Source of the DNA: Burkholderiales bacterium
GTDB lineage: Bacteria; Pseudomonadota; Gammaproteobacteria; Burkholderiales; Casimicrobiaceae
Assembly: GCA_031283405.1 (NCBI GenBank)
Contig: JAITBX010000170.1
Coordinates: 1-9,333, forward strand
DNA length: 9,333 nt
Direction of reading: 5' to 3'
Both the position numbers and the translations under genes were made by a program. This document shows positions 1 through 6,361 of this stretch, one piece after another. The notes below the pieces were generated by a model that saw only the letters and a program-made list of their open reading frames with translations, was not told where the DNA came from and did no database searches. Position 1 is the stretch's first letter. Every line of letters begins with the position of its first letter.

Positions 1-145
1 TTCCTGCAAATCTTGCAATGCTTTTTTAGCCTATACGGCTTCTTTCTTCATGGGAGAATTTGAATTGTTCAGGGCGGACTAGCAAAATACACGCGTTCGA
101 CGGAAGCGGCGCGGTAGCAGGAGTGATTTCGAATCAAGTGGATAC

Positions 146-198
146 AGAGGGGCAGATTGCCCCTTTGATCCCTGATGCCTGATACCCGATGTTTGATC
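146..198 (-). repeat. GATC-rich repeat plus stem-loop, copy 1
   Basis: Read on the minus strand, this starts with GATCA, carries ATCGGGTATC and ATCAGGG, and ends in a stem-loop beginning AGGGGC. The stem is GGGGCA (149-154), loop GAT, TGCCCC (158-163), extendable to 146-154/158-166 with one G-U pair. A related copy with the same order of parts lies at 6833-6887. The element overlaps the stop codon (197-199) of the DUF1624 gene, so it forms the start of that gene's 3' untranslated region. There is no U-run after the stem on the minus strand and only TTT on the plus strand, so a classical terminator is doubtful. Confidence 0.6.
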
Positions 199-922
199 AA
201 CGCAGCGCTTGAATACTCCACAACACGCCGATGAGTATCGGCTGGTGCAGCATGTAAACCCACAGGCTGCGTCGTCCCATCCAGATCAGCAATCGCGCAA
301 CGCGGTTGTGAGACGCGGAAATTGTTTTCTGAATCGACAGCAAGAGCGGCGCGATGCCGATGCCGATCAGCACGACGCCGAGCCACGGAAAGAGCGGAAC
401 GTAATCTTCGGTGCGCGGTAATTCAGTGACGAATCCGATCACAGAGAAGACGCGAGGATTGAAGAACGGGATTGAAAACGTAACGCTGATCAGAATGAAG
501 ATGACGCCGAAGATCAACGCGAGACGTGGGTGGCTGAGAAACGGCCAGAGGAGGATCGAAGCGATGGCGATGAAGTGCAACACGCCGAAATAGATGAACG
601 ATTCGGGGAAAAGCGCGTAGCTTGCGGCCGTGACGATCAACGCGCAGACTGCAATTTTGAGGATGCGAATCCAGAAAGCGCGGCGGCTGATGTTGCGCGT
701 GTGCGCGACGAAAAGGCTGATGCCGACGATCAACAGGAACGAAGAAAGAATGAGGGTGCGCGAAATTTTCCAGATCGGGCTGTGGTAAGGGTCTGCTTCG
801 ATGAAGCCGAGCCATTGCAGATCAAACGAGAAGTGATAAACGATCATCGCAACGAGCGCCAACCCGCGGCTGATGTCGAGCCAATGGAGGCGGTGCGACA
901 GGGTTATTTTTTCTTTGTTCAT
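197..922 (-). CDS. DUF1624 / HGSNAT-like integral membrane protein
   Basis: The product has 241 residues and about seven hydrophobic helices, so it should sit in the inner membrane. Family marks are WLDISRG (14-20) followed by an aliphatic helix ending IVYHFSFDL (27-35), YFGVLHFIAI (111-120), PLFPWLGVVLIGIGI (176-190), and a C-terminal GRRSLWVYMLHQPILIG (216-232). These match the DUF1624 (COG3503) group, related to the catalytic domain of heparan-alpha-glucosaminide N-acetyltransferase, which moves acetyl groups across a membrane. The bacterial substrate is not known and none can be inferred here. The length fits the family. The ATG at 922 is the natural start, since the first conserved motif follows it directly, but no Shine-Dalgarno is visible before it. 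It follows gspN on the same strand after 368 bp containing a structured repeat, so it is probably transcribed separately. It is not a known T2SS component. Confidence 0.87.
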   Translation of the reverse strand: MNKEKITLSHRLHWLDISRGLALVAMIVYHFSFDLQWLGFIEADPYHSPIWKISRTLILSSFLLIVGISLFVAHTRNISRRAFWIRILKIAVCALIVTAASYALFPESFIYFGVLHFIAIASILLWPFLSHPRLALIFGVIFILISVTFSIPFFNPRVFSVIGFVTELPRTEDYVPLFPWLGVVLIGIGIAPLLLSIQKTISASHNRVARLLIWMGRRSLWVYMLHQPILIGVLWSIQALR

Positions 923-1019
923 TTAGGTAATTTTTGATTTACATTTGTACGCTGTGTCTTTTCCTCATTGATTACGAAAACAAACAAGTTTTTTAAGCGA
1001 AAGCTCTTGTCGTTTGCTC
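923..1019. other. AT-rich leader upstream of the DUF1624 gene
   Basis: This stretch is clearly richer in A and T than the rest of the window and contains no open frame of note. It lies just upstream of the minus-strand ATG at 922 and is the likely place for that gene's promoter. I could not fit a convincing -35/-10 pair with normal spacing on the minus strand, so no promoter is called. Confidence 0.4.
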
Positions 1020-1254
1020 TACCGCCCCGGACTCGCCCGGCGGGCGAGTGACTTTCTTGTGTGGACAAGAAAGTCACCAAAGAAGCCATCCCCATTCCGC
1101 CGCCCGCTTCGCGGGTTCCCTGCGCTTCTCGATCGGCGCAGGGGCTCGGGAACTCGCAATTCTGAAAAGAACAGAGAATTGCTCAAACAACCCTCGCCCT
1201 GTTTCTGCGCTGCCCTGCGATGCTCGGCGGCTTCAAGGGGAAAGTGAAACCGTG
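1020..1254. repeat. Structured dispersed intergenic repeat with five inverted repeats
   Basis: Five perfect inverted repeats follow one another: ACTCGCCC/GGGCGAGT (1031-1038/1042-1049, loop GGC); a 13-bp stem GTGACTTTCTTGT/ACAAGAAAGTCAC (1048-1060/1065-1077, loop GTGG); CCCGC/GCGGG (1103-1107/1111-1115, loop TTC); CCCTGCGC/GCGCAGGG (1118-1125/1136-1143); and GCAATTCT/AGAATTGC (1156-1163/1175-1182). Phrases such as AAAGTCACCAAAGAAG, GGTTCCCTGCGCTTCTCG and CCCTGCGATGCTCGGCGGCTT resemble, from memory, a dispersed element of Beta- and Gammaproteobacteria that is often misannotated as short ORFs. The open frames crossing it show no protein family. It lies between the gspN stop (1291) and the DUF1624 gene and may end gsp transcription or act as structured RNA. 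Edges are approximate. Confidence 0.7.
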
Positions 1255-1290
1255 CCCATGTGAAGCGTATGAAGGCGATGTGTGAACGTA

Positions 1291-2031
1291 TCACTTCATT
1301 TCCAGAATGTAAGCGCCTTGCGCATCCGGCGAACCGGAGGCCGCCAACAATTGTTTCAACGCTTCCGGCGCGTCCGGGCGCGGCGTGATTTTCAATGTGC
1401 CTTGCTGTTTGCCGGAAGCGTCAGTTTGAAAGCTGCCGTCGAGCGCGACAGCGCCGCCTTCGTTTTTGATAGTGCTCTGGCTGCCTTGTTGATGGTTGTC
1501 GATGTTGAAAGTCACGTTGCCGAGATCGACCGGCACTTCGTGAAACACCATTTGCGCATTTTGCCAGTGCCCCGTGATTTTGCCTTCCTGGCTTTTATCT
1601 TGAACTTGCAACGACGGAATATCGACGACGAGCGCGCCTTCCATCGCCTGCACCATTTTCGGCGGCAACAGCGTTTGCAACACGGCTGCCGAGGTGTGCA
1701 ACGACAAACCGTCGAGCGCCAATCCTCTTTTGCTGAACGTCAACACGCCGCTCAAACTCGGCGCGGTTTCTTCGGCCAGCAATCGCCAACGCGCCGCGCC
1801 GTTGAGCAAAGCGGAAGGTTCAAAGCGCCAGCGTAGCGGAGTGAGAACGGTTCCCTGCGCGTAGGTCAACATCCCGCTGCCGTTCCACAATGTTCCGCTC
1901 GCTTCGGCCACGCGCCATTGGCCGTGTGAGGCGCGGTCGAGGCTGCGATCGAGTAGCGACGCCGGCGCGAAAAAAATCAGCGCGGCGACGATGAGCAACA
2001 GGACGAGAAAAAGTTTCAGAAACTTGCGCAT
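1291..2031 (-). CDS. gspN: Type II secretion system protein N (GspN)
   Basis: The product has 246 residues, close to the usual length of about 250 for the T2SSN family. An N-terminal anchor (MRKFLKLFLVLLLIVAALIFF, about 5-22) is followed by a periplasmic domain of alternating beta strands. The SGTLWNGSG motif (45-53) and the following tLTPLRWRFEPSAL segment are typical of GspN. GspN is present only in some T2SS; it is an inner-membrane accessory protein, proposed to help assemble the apparatus, and its exact role is unsettled. The gene is last in the gspG-N block, as in other Proteobacteria. It starts 39 nt after the gspM stop, within which a 19-nt tandem duplication lies, and has no Shine-Dalgarno before its ATG. 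A large structured repeat follows its stop. Confidence 0.9.
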   Translation of the reverse strand: MRKFLKLFLVLLLIVAALIFFAPASLLDRSLDRASHGQWRVAEASGTLWNGSGMLTYAQGTVLTPLRWRFEPSALLNGAARWRLLAEETAPSLSGVLTFSKRGLALDGLSLHTSAAVLQTLLPPKMVQAMEGALVVDIPSLQVQDKSQEGKITGHWQNAQMVFHEVPVDLGNVTFNIDNHQQGSQSTIKNEGGAVALDGSFQTDASGKQQGTLKITPRPDAPEALKQLLAASGSPDAQGAYILEMK

Positions 2032-2041
2032 GATAAGGACT

Positions 2042-2079
2042 CTACAAAAATTCAGTGGCGTTATAAAAATTCAGGGGCG
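2042..2079 (-). repeat. 19-bp imperfect tandem duplication at the gspM stop
   Basis: Two adjacent 19-nt units, 2061-2079 and 2042-2060, agree at 16 of 19 positions. They share the core AAAAATTCAG and the end GGCG as read on the plus strand. The upstream unit holds the last gspM codons and its TGA stop. The downstream unit repeats the CTGAATTTTT string in the spacer before gspN. This looks like a local duplication that created most of the M/N gap. Confidence 0.7.
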
Positions 2080-2640
2080 AGCGAGAACAAGCTCGACACG
2101 CAACAATCCGCTCGCTTGCCCGCTTGCCTTTCCGCTGCTTTTCCCTTCCGCGCGTTTGTCGGCGCTGCCGGTCAGCGGCGTCAGTGAAGCGGTCGTCACA
2201 TAAAAGTGTTCTTCGCGCTGCATCGCGTCGAGCCATTGCACGAGCGTGTCGAACGGTATCGCCGAGAAGGTGAGCGAAACGGTGTTTTGTTGCGCGGCGT
2301 TTTGTTGAACATCAAGCGCCACAATCGCCGAGGCCGCATTGAAACGCGCGGCGACACGCTGAACAGCGGCGCGGGCATCGGCAGTGGCGGGAGTTTCGGT
2401 TTGACGATTCAAGCCGACACTTTCGCTGAGTTGGCGTTGTGCTTGCTCGAGTTGCGCCTGAGCAAGTGGCAGTTCGCGCTGCATTCGTTGCAGATGTTGT
2501 GTCAGCGGCAGCCACAGCCACAACCACAACAGGCCGACGACGACGAGCGCGGCCAGCGCGAGAATGATGCGCCGTTCGTGGCGCGGGCGATGTTGCCATT
2601 GCAAACGCCAGCGTTCGAGAGCGGGAGGCACGGAAGTCAT
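2071..2640 (-). CDS. gspM: Type II secretion system protein M (GspM)
   Basis: The product has 189 residues. A short basic cytoplasmic N-terminus (1-24) leads into one transmembrane helix (about 25-45), a Gln/Leu-rich coiled coil (about 48-74), and a periplasmic ferredoxin-like domain (about 88-189). The stretch SAIPFDTLVQWLDAMQREE (126-144) and the final RVELVLAR strand are typical of GspM. GspM pairs with GspL in the inner-membrane platform and touches the GspE ATPase complex indirectly through it. The ATG at 2640 overlaps the gspL stop (ATGA, 2637-2640) and has a good AGGAG ribosome binding site at 2647-2651, so the start is secure. A low-complexity Lys/Gly/Ser/Ala loop (about 158-178, containing SSGKASGQASG) is inserted before the last strand and is probably a flexible surface loop. 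Confidence 0.92.
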   Translation of the reverse strand: MTSVPPALERWRLQWQHRPRHERRIILALAALVVVGLLWLWLWLPLTQHLQRMQRELPLAQAQLEQAQRQLSESVGLNRQTETPATADARAAVQRVAARFNAASAIVALDVQQNAAQQNTVSLTFSAIPFDTLVQWLDAMQREEHFYVTTASLTPLTGSADKRAEGKSSGKASGQASGLLRVELVLARP

Positions 2641-3872
2641 CGCGCGTTCTCCTGCGTTTGAACGCGCACTTTATAACCGGAAGCGGTGCTGCCGCTGGTC
2701 GCTTGCAGACCGATGCGATGCAAACCAGTCTCTAATGTTTTCTGCGCTGTTGCATCGAGCGGCGTGTATTCAAACGTCCAGGCGCGATCAGAATAGACGG
2801 TGTTGCGCAATGTTCCCGGCGGCAACGTTTGCAACGATGGCGCAGCGCGCGCCAAGAGCGGCAGCGCGTCATCGGGCGCGGCCAGACCGGCGCGGTGACG
2901 CGCGTTGGCGTAAGCGCGCGACCATTGCGCGGGAATCATCGATGTGTCCGATTTTTCCGGCAAGTTGGCTTCGCTTGCCAACGCTTGCCAGCCGCGCGAG
3001 ATTTGCCAGCGTTGCCACAAGGACGAACTCCAAACGACAGCGGTGGCGATGATGTGCAACGCCAGCGCGATACCGACTAACGACGCGGCAATTCGCCAAC
3101 CTTTGCCCGAAGCGCGTGACGAAGGCGACGCGGCGGATTCGGTTTGCGGCAAAAGCTCGGCGGCTTGAGTAAAGAGTGGCGGTTCAACTTTTGTCCAGAG
3201 CCAAGGCGGATCAACGATGAGACGGCAAGCAGGATTGGCTTGTTGCCAGACTGATAAAGTTTCGGTGGGCAACGACGCATGGATGCGCAATGTTTTGGGC
3301 GGCGCGGTTTCGGCAGACAGCGCCAGCGTCAGTTCGGCAGGCAGCGCTTTTGGATTCGCATCGGGAGAAAGATCAAGTGCGAAGGCACTGCCGCCGCTGT
3401 TGCGGTCGCGGCGTACGAAGCCGCGACCGTCAGAGGATACGCACCAATGCCAAGCATCGGCGTCGGCGGCGATCAATTCCGCTTCGCTGAGGGCGCGGGT
3501 GATGCCGAGTTTTCTCAACGCTTCCAGCAGCGTTTGTTCGACCAATAAAACCTGCACCCAGCCGTCGCGTTGCTGCGGGCCGATAACGATGCGCTGGGCG
3601 GACAAGGGCGTCGCCAATCGGTCTTCAAGTTGCAAGCGAATGGCGCTGTCGAGGCGCGACGCCGACAACGGCGGCAATTTGAACGCCAGCAACGGCGCAA
3701 GATCGGCGGCGAGAACAGCTTCGCGTTGATCCTCATTTTTGTTACCCCGCGGCCATTGCTCGGCGCTGTCGCGCCCTTCGCGGAAGCAAATGCCGCGCTC
3801 GTCGAATAGCCCCCAAGCGAAAGCGCGTGAAGTGGCGGGCGGAGCGTCGAAAAAAATGCGAAGGGTGGTCAT
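2637..3872 (-). CDS. gspL: Type II secretion system protein L (GspL)
   Basis: The product has 411 residues, normal for GspL. A large cytoplasmic actin-like domain (1 to about 257) includes FKLPPLSASRLDSAIRLQLEDRLATPL (starting at 64), the region equivalent to the conserved P..LEd.L segment of the family. One transmembrane helix follows (about 260-281), then a periplasmic ferredoxin-like domain to the C-terminus. GspL recruits the cytoplasmic ATPase GspE to the membrane and dimerises with GspM. A Pro/Ser-rich linker (about 240-257) precedes the helix. The start at 3872 lies 26 nt after the gspK stop, one of only two gaps in this block, and no Shine-Dalgarno is visible there. Its stop overlaps gspM by ATGA. 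The cytoplasmic domain is divergent, so the name rests on architecture and position as much as on motifs. Confidence 0.92.
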   Translation of the reverse strand: MTTLRIFFDAPPATSRAFAWGLFDERGICFREGRDSAEQWPRGNKNEDQREAVLAADLAPLLAFKLPPLSASRLDSAIRLQLEDRLATPLSAQRIVIGPQQRDGWVQVLLVEQTLLEALRKLGITRALSEAELIAADADAWHWCVSSDGRGFVRRDRNSGGSAFALDLSPDANPKALPAELTLALSAETAPPKTLRIHASLPTETLSVWQQANPACRLIVDPPWLWTKVEPPLFTQAAELLPQTESAASPSSRASGKGWRIAASLVGIALALHIIATAVVWSSSLWQRWQISRGWQALASEANLPEKSDTSMIPAQWSRAYANARHRAGLAAPDDALPLLARAAPSLQTLPPGTLRNTVYSDRAWTFEYTPLDATAQKTLETGLHRIGLQATSGSTASGYKVRVQTQENAR

Positions 3873-3898
3873 CGGAGTTTAACGGGGCGCGCAATTCA

Positions 3899-4795
3899 CT
3901 ATTCTACCGTTTTCCAGACGATTTCCGGCCAATGCCCCGCTTCGCTGTGCAGCAACGCCTGCGCCTGCGCGCGGGCATTGCCTTGACGGGCGCGGACGGT
4001 GACTAGAAAATAGCGGCTGCTGACGCCCAGCCCTTCGTCCTTGAACACGCCGGCATTGAGCGACACGCGACGGTGAAATTCCGCCAGCGAAGAGAAGGGT
4101 TGCTTGTCGCGCTCCGTCCAAATTTTGTTGAGATCGTCGTCGCTGATGTCGGCGAACGCGGCTCTCAGCGTATCGCGTTCCGCCGTGTTGATGTTGAGAG
4201 GCGTCGGCTTCGGCAGGGCGACGAGATGGGGCGCCAGTTTGCTCACGGCAGCAGGAGGCAAGGGAAGGTCGCCAAGATCAAAGAGCGGCGGCAGCGGCGG
4301 AGTCTTGTTTGACGGCGCCGGCTTGTCGTTGAAATTGTCGCCGATGCTGTAATAAGCGAAAAGCGTTTGGCGCGCCTGACCGTCGATCCCCAGTTGGCGG
4401 CACAGACGATTGAGGCGTTCAAAATGGATGCGCTTCGTGCCGGAATCCGGCAACAGATTGTTGAGATTAAAGCGGCTTTGCAAGTCGGTGATGCGGCCTT
4501 CGATGAAACCGTTTTCGATGGGCGTCGGCGGCAGCGGAAAGGCCCACGATTGTTTCAGATGGGTGACATCGCCGTCACGCCCTGCGTCTTGAAAGAGGAT
4601 AAGACTCGCCCATTGCACACCGGCATCGGCCAGCGCTTGCGCTTGCGCATGATCGCGCTGCGCTTCAACGCCGGAGAGCCAGCGCTGCTCGCCGGCGATC
4701 AGCGTCACGGCGACGGCGGCGGCCAGCGCCGCGACCAACATGGCGACGATCAAAGCGCTGCCTTGTTGGCGCGGAAAATATTTTGCGGGCTTCAT
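3899..4795 (-). CDS. gspK: Type II secretion minor pseudopilin K (GspK)
   Basis: The product has 298 residues. The leader MKPAKYFPRQQG is followed by the cleavage point G12/S13 and a hydrophobic helix SALIVAMLVAALAAAVAVTLI (13-33). Residue 5 of the mature protein is Val, not Glu; lack of Glu5 is normal for GspK and fits its place at the pseudopilus tip. GspK marks include ITDLQSRFNLNNL (102-114), PLNINTAERDTL (199-210) and SSRYFLV (259-265). GspK forms the tip complex with GspI and GspJ. The ATG at 4795 overlaps the gspJ stop (ATGA, 4792-4795). The segment around 150-180, where GspK proteins usually carry a GAED-type stretch of the alpha domain, is short and proline-rich here (APSNKTPPLPPLFDLGDL), making the protein somewhat smaller than the usual 310-330 residues. 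Confidence 0.93.
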   Translation of the reverse strand: MKPAKYFPRQQGSALIVAMLVAALAAAVAVTLIAGEQRWLSGVEAQRDHAQAQALADAGVQWASLILFQDAGRDGDVTHLKQSWAFPLPPTPIENGFIEGRITDLQSRFNLNNLLPDSGTKRIHFERLNRLCRQLGIDGQARQTLFAYYSIGDNFNDKPAPSNKTPPLPPLFDLGDLPLPPAAVSKLAPHLVALPKPTPLNINTAERDTLRAAFADISDDDLNKIWTERDKQPFSSLAEFHRRVSLNAGVFKDEGLGVSSRYFLVTVRARQGNARAQAQALLHSEAGHWPEIVWKTVE

Positions 4796-5391
4796 TGCAA
4801 CACCAGCAGGCGCTCAATCACTGCGCCGTCGGCACCCGCCAGTTGAATGCGCATCGCGCGCGGTAACGCGGCCTCGCCGAGACGCGGCCACTCGTCGATC
4901 CAGTCGCCGTCTTGAGTCAGGTATTCAAGTTTGAAAAGAGCGACGCCGTCGAGCAGCAGATAACGTTGCGGTTGCGTGTTCGGCGCGTTGTCGAACGCCG
5001 TCCAATAAAGCAATTCGAGCGTGCCGCCGTTTTCATTCTTCTGCCAGACATACGCCATTCGTTGCCTGCGCGCAGCGCCCACCGTCGTCGCCAAACCCGA
5101 AGCGGCGCGGGCGAATTGAAGCTCGACGCGATGTTGTTGTTCGTGCTTTCCCAACCACGGCGGCAAAGTGTTTTTTCCTTCGAGCAACGGTCGCGGCAGC
5201 GCTTGTCGGACATCGGCTTCGATGCGAGTGAACACCTGCTCGATGGCGCGCCAGTGCGCGGCTTCCTGCGTCAACCGCAACTCGCCGTCGCTCAAACTGT
5301 TGGTGGCGCGATAAGCCAGCACCGAAATCACCGAGAAGATCATCAGCGCGATCAGGGTTTCGATGAGCGTGAAGCCGCACAGCATCTTCAT
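4792..5391 (-). CDS. gspJ: Type II secretion minor pseudopilin J (GspJ)
   Basis: The open frame extends upstream to 5556, but the real start is the ATG at 5391. It overlaps the gspI stop (ATGA, 5388-5391), has an AAGGA ribosome binding site at 5398-5402, and gives a short prepilin leader MKMLCG before FTLIETLIALMIFSV. The product has 199 residues. Cleavage by the prepilin peptidase after Gly6 would expose Phe1, with Glu at position 5. WRAIEQVFTRIEADVRQALPRP (about 47-68) is the GspJ signature after the N-terminal helix, and the rest is a periplasmic beta-rich head. GspJ caps the pseudopilus with GspI and GspK. It lies in the middle of the coupled gspG-K run, so its amount is probably tied to that of its partners. 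Confidence 0.94.
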   Translation of the reverse strand: MKMLCGFTLIETLIALMIFSVISVLAYRATNSLSDGELRLTQEAAHWRAIEQVFTRIEADVRQALPRPLLEGKNTLPPWLGKHEQQHRVELQFARAASGLATTVGAARRQRMAYVWQKNENGGTLELLYWTAFDNAPNTQPQRYLLLDGVALFKLEYLTQDGDWIDEWPRLGEAALPRAMRIQLAGADGAVIERLLVLQ

Positions 5392-5798
5392 CGCGCATCC
5401 TTTCGCTCTTTCGTTTCTTTTCGCTCCGATAGCATCGGAACGCCGAGATAACTGTTCAATCGCGCCAGTTCGTAATTCGGCGTTTGCATTTCGACGACGC
5501 GAATGTCGATCTTGCGAAAGGCGGGGTTGGGCGTCGGGCTGACCGTTTGTTGCCAAGCGAAGGCGATGCCGGCTTGCGACGCTTTGCCCTGAACTGTGCC
5601 GACAGGAGGCAACTCAGGCAACAGCTTCGCTTCGGCCAAACGGTTCTCCGCGACCCACAACGCCAACGTGCGCAACTTCAACTCATTGGCGTTGTCGGCG
5701 CTTTGATTCAGCGCGCGCAATCCGGCAGCGAGCGCAACGGCGATGATCGTAAGCGCGACAAGAATCTCGATCAGAGTGAAACCGCGAGAGTTTTTCAT
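5388..5798 (-). CDS. gspI: Type II secretion minor pseudopilin I (GspI)
   Basis: The product has 136 residues from the ATG at 5798. A longer frame to 5873 exists, but 5798 gives the short leader MKNSRG before FTLIEILVALTIIAVALAAGL, overlaps the gspH stop (ATGA, 5795-5798), and has a weak GGAAG site upstream. LALWVAENRLAEAKL (45-59) is the GspI motif that follows the helix; RKIDIRVVE is the later conserved strand. GspI nucleates the tip complex with GspJ and GspK and probably starts pseudopilus assembly. The mature protein has Glu5, as expected for membrane extraction. The C-terminus ends in a charged tail (SERKETKERKDAR), longer and more basic than I would expect for the family; it may be disordered. 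Confidence 0.93.
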   Translation of the reverse strand: MKNSRGFTLIEILVALTIIAVALAAGLRALNQSADNANELKLRTLALWVAENRLAEAKLLPELPPVGTVQGKASQAGIAFAWQQTVSPTPNPAFRKIDIRVVEMQTPNYELARLNSYLGVPMLSERKETKERKDAR

Positions 5799-6361
5799 GG
5801 CGCGGCTTCCGAAGGTTCCGGTTGCGTGGCGAAAATGCGTCCCAACGGATCGCTGTTCAACTGGAGCGACCAAGCGGCGCTGCGCAGTTCGAGCGCGTAA
5901 GGCTCGGAACGCCCCGACGGCAAGAGCGGCACGATGGCGTCGGCGGCGAGCGGTTGACCGGCGTAATGCAGCGGGCGCAAAAAAAGATTGTCGGGCAGCC
6001 GATGCGCGGCGAGCGGATCGTCGTCGGTCACCGCGCGCCAGGAAACATTTTTATCGGCGTCTTCGGGAATCATCCAGAAACGCCAGCCGCGCCCTTCGGG
6101 AAGCGCCGAGATGCCGACAATTTCGTGGCGAAAGCGGGCGCGGTCGGCGGCGTATTCAAGCGCGCCGGTGAGGCGTTGCGCTTCGCGCTGCATCGCACCG
6201 CGCTCATCGCTGTGAATCGACAAGGTAATCAGTCCGGCGACAACCGCCAGAATGACCAGCACGATCAGAATTTCGATCAGCGTGAAACCGTGATTTGAAT
6301 TTGATGGGTTTTGCTTGCGCTCTGCCCATTCTGCGTTTGCTGAAATCCGGCGCTCGCTCAC
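5795..6361 (-). CDS. gspH: Type II secretion minor pseudopilin H (GspH)
   Basis: The product has 188 residues if started at the GTG at 6361. No ATG lies in frame between the gspG stop and the FTLIEILIVLVILAVV segment. The GTG overlaps the gspG TGA as GTGA (6358-6361), the same layout as the other junctions, with a weak GGGA upstream. The start gives a 25-residue leader (MSERRISANAEWAERKQNP to G25), long for a class of proteins whose leaders are mostly 5-10 residues. Residue Glu5 of the mature protein is present. RLTGALEYAADRARFRHEIVG matches the GspH helix, and a C-terminal beta domain follows (RGWRFWM, LELRSAAWSLQL). GspH sits between the GspG fibre and the GspI-J-K tip. Identity is supported by the GspH fold pattern and by order. 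Confidence 0.9.
   Translation of the reverse strand: MSERRISANAEWAERKQNPSNSNHGFTLIEILIVLVILAVVAGLITLSIHSDERGAMQREAQRLTGALEYAADRARFRHEIVGISALPEGRGWRFWMIPEDADKNVSWRAVTDDDPLAAHRLPDNLFLRPLHYAGQPLAADAIVPLLPSGRSEPYALELRSAAWSLQLNSDPLGRIFATQPEPSEAAP

Noticed and set aside
1..130. Possible gene end or start at the left edge (minus-strand ATGAAGAAAGAAGCC at about 38-52, plus-strand frame open to 79)
   Set aside because: The minus-strand frame meets TAG after six codons, and the plus-strand frame is only 26 residues with no recognisable motif. Nothing can be supported without sequence to the left.
1014..1294. Several short overlapping open frames in the gspN-DUF1624 spacer, both strands
   Set aside because: They cross the inverted repeats of the dispersed element, show no protein motif, and such frames are commonly misannotated from this repeat class.
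3217..3729. Long plus-strand frame of 170 codons opposite gspL, and similar frames opposite gspK, gspJ, mltG and tmk
   Set aside because: They lie fully antisense to well-supported genes, have arginine-rich or low-complexity products with no family motif, and are expected by chance in GC-rich coding DNA.
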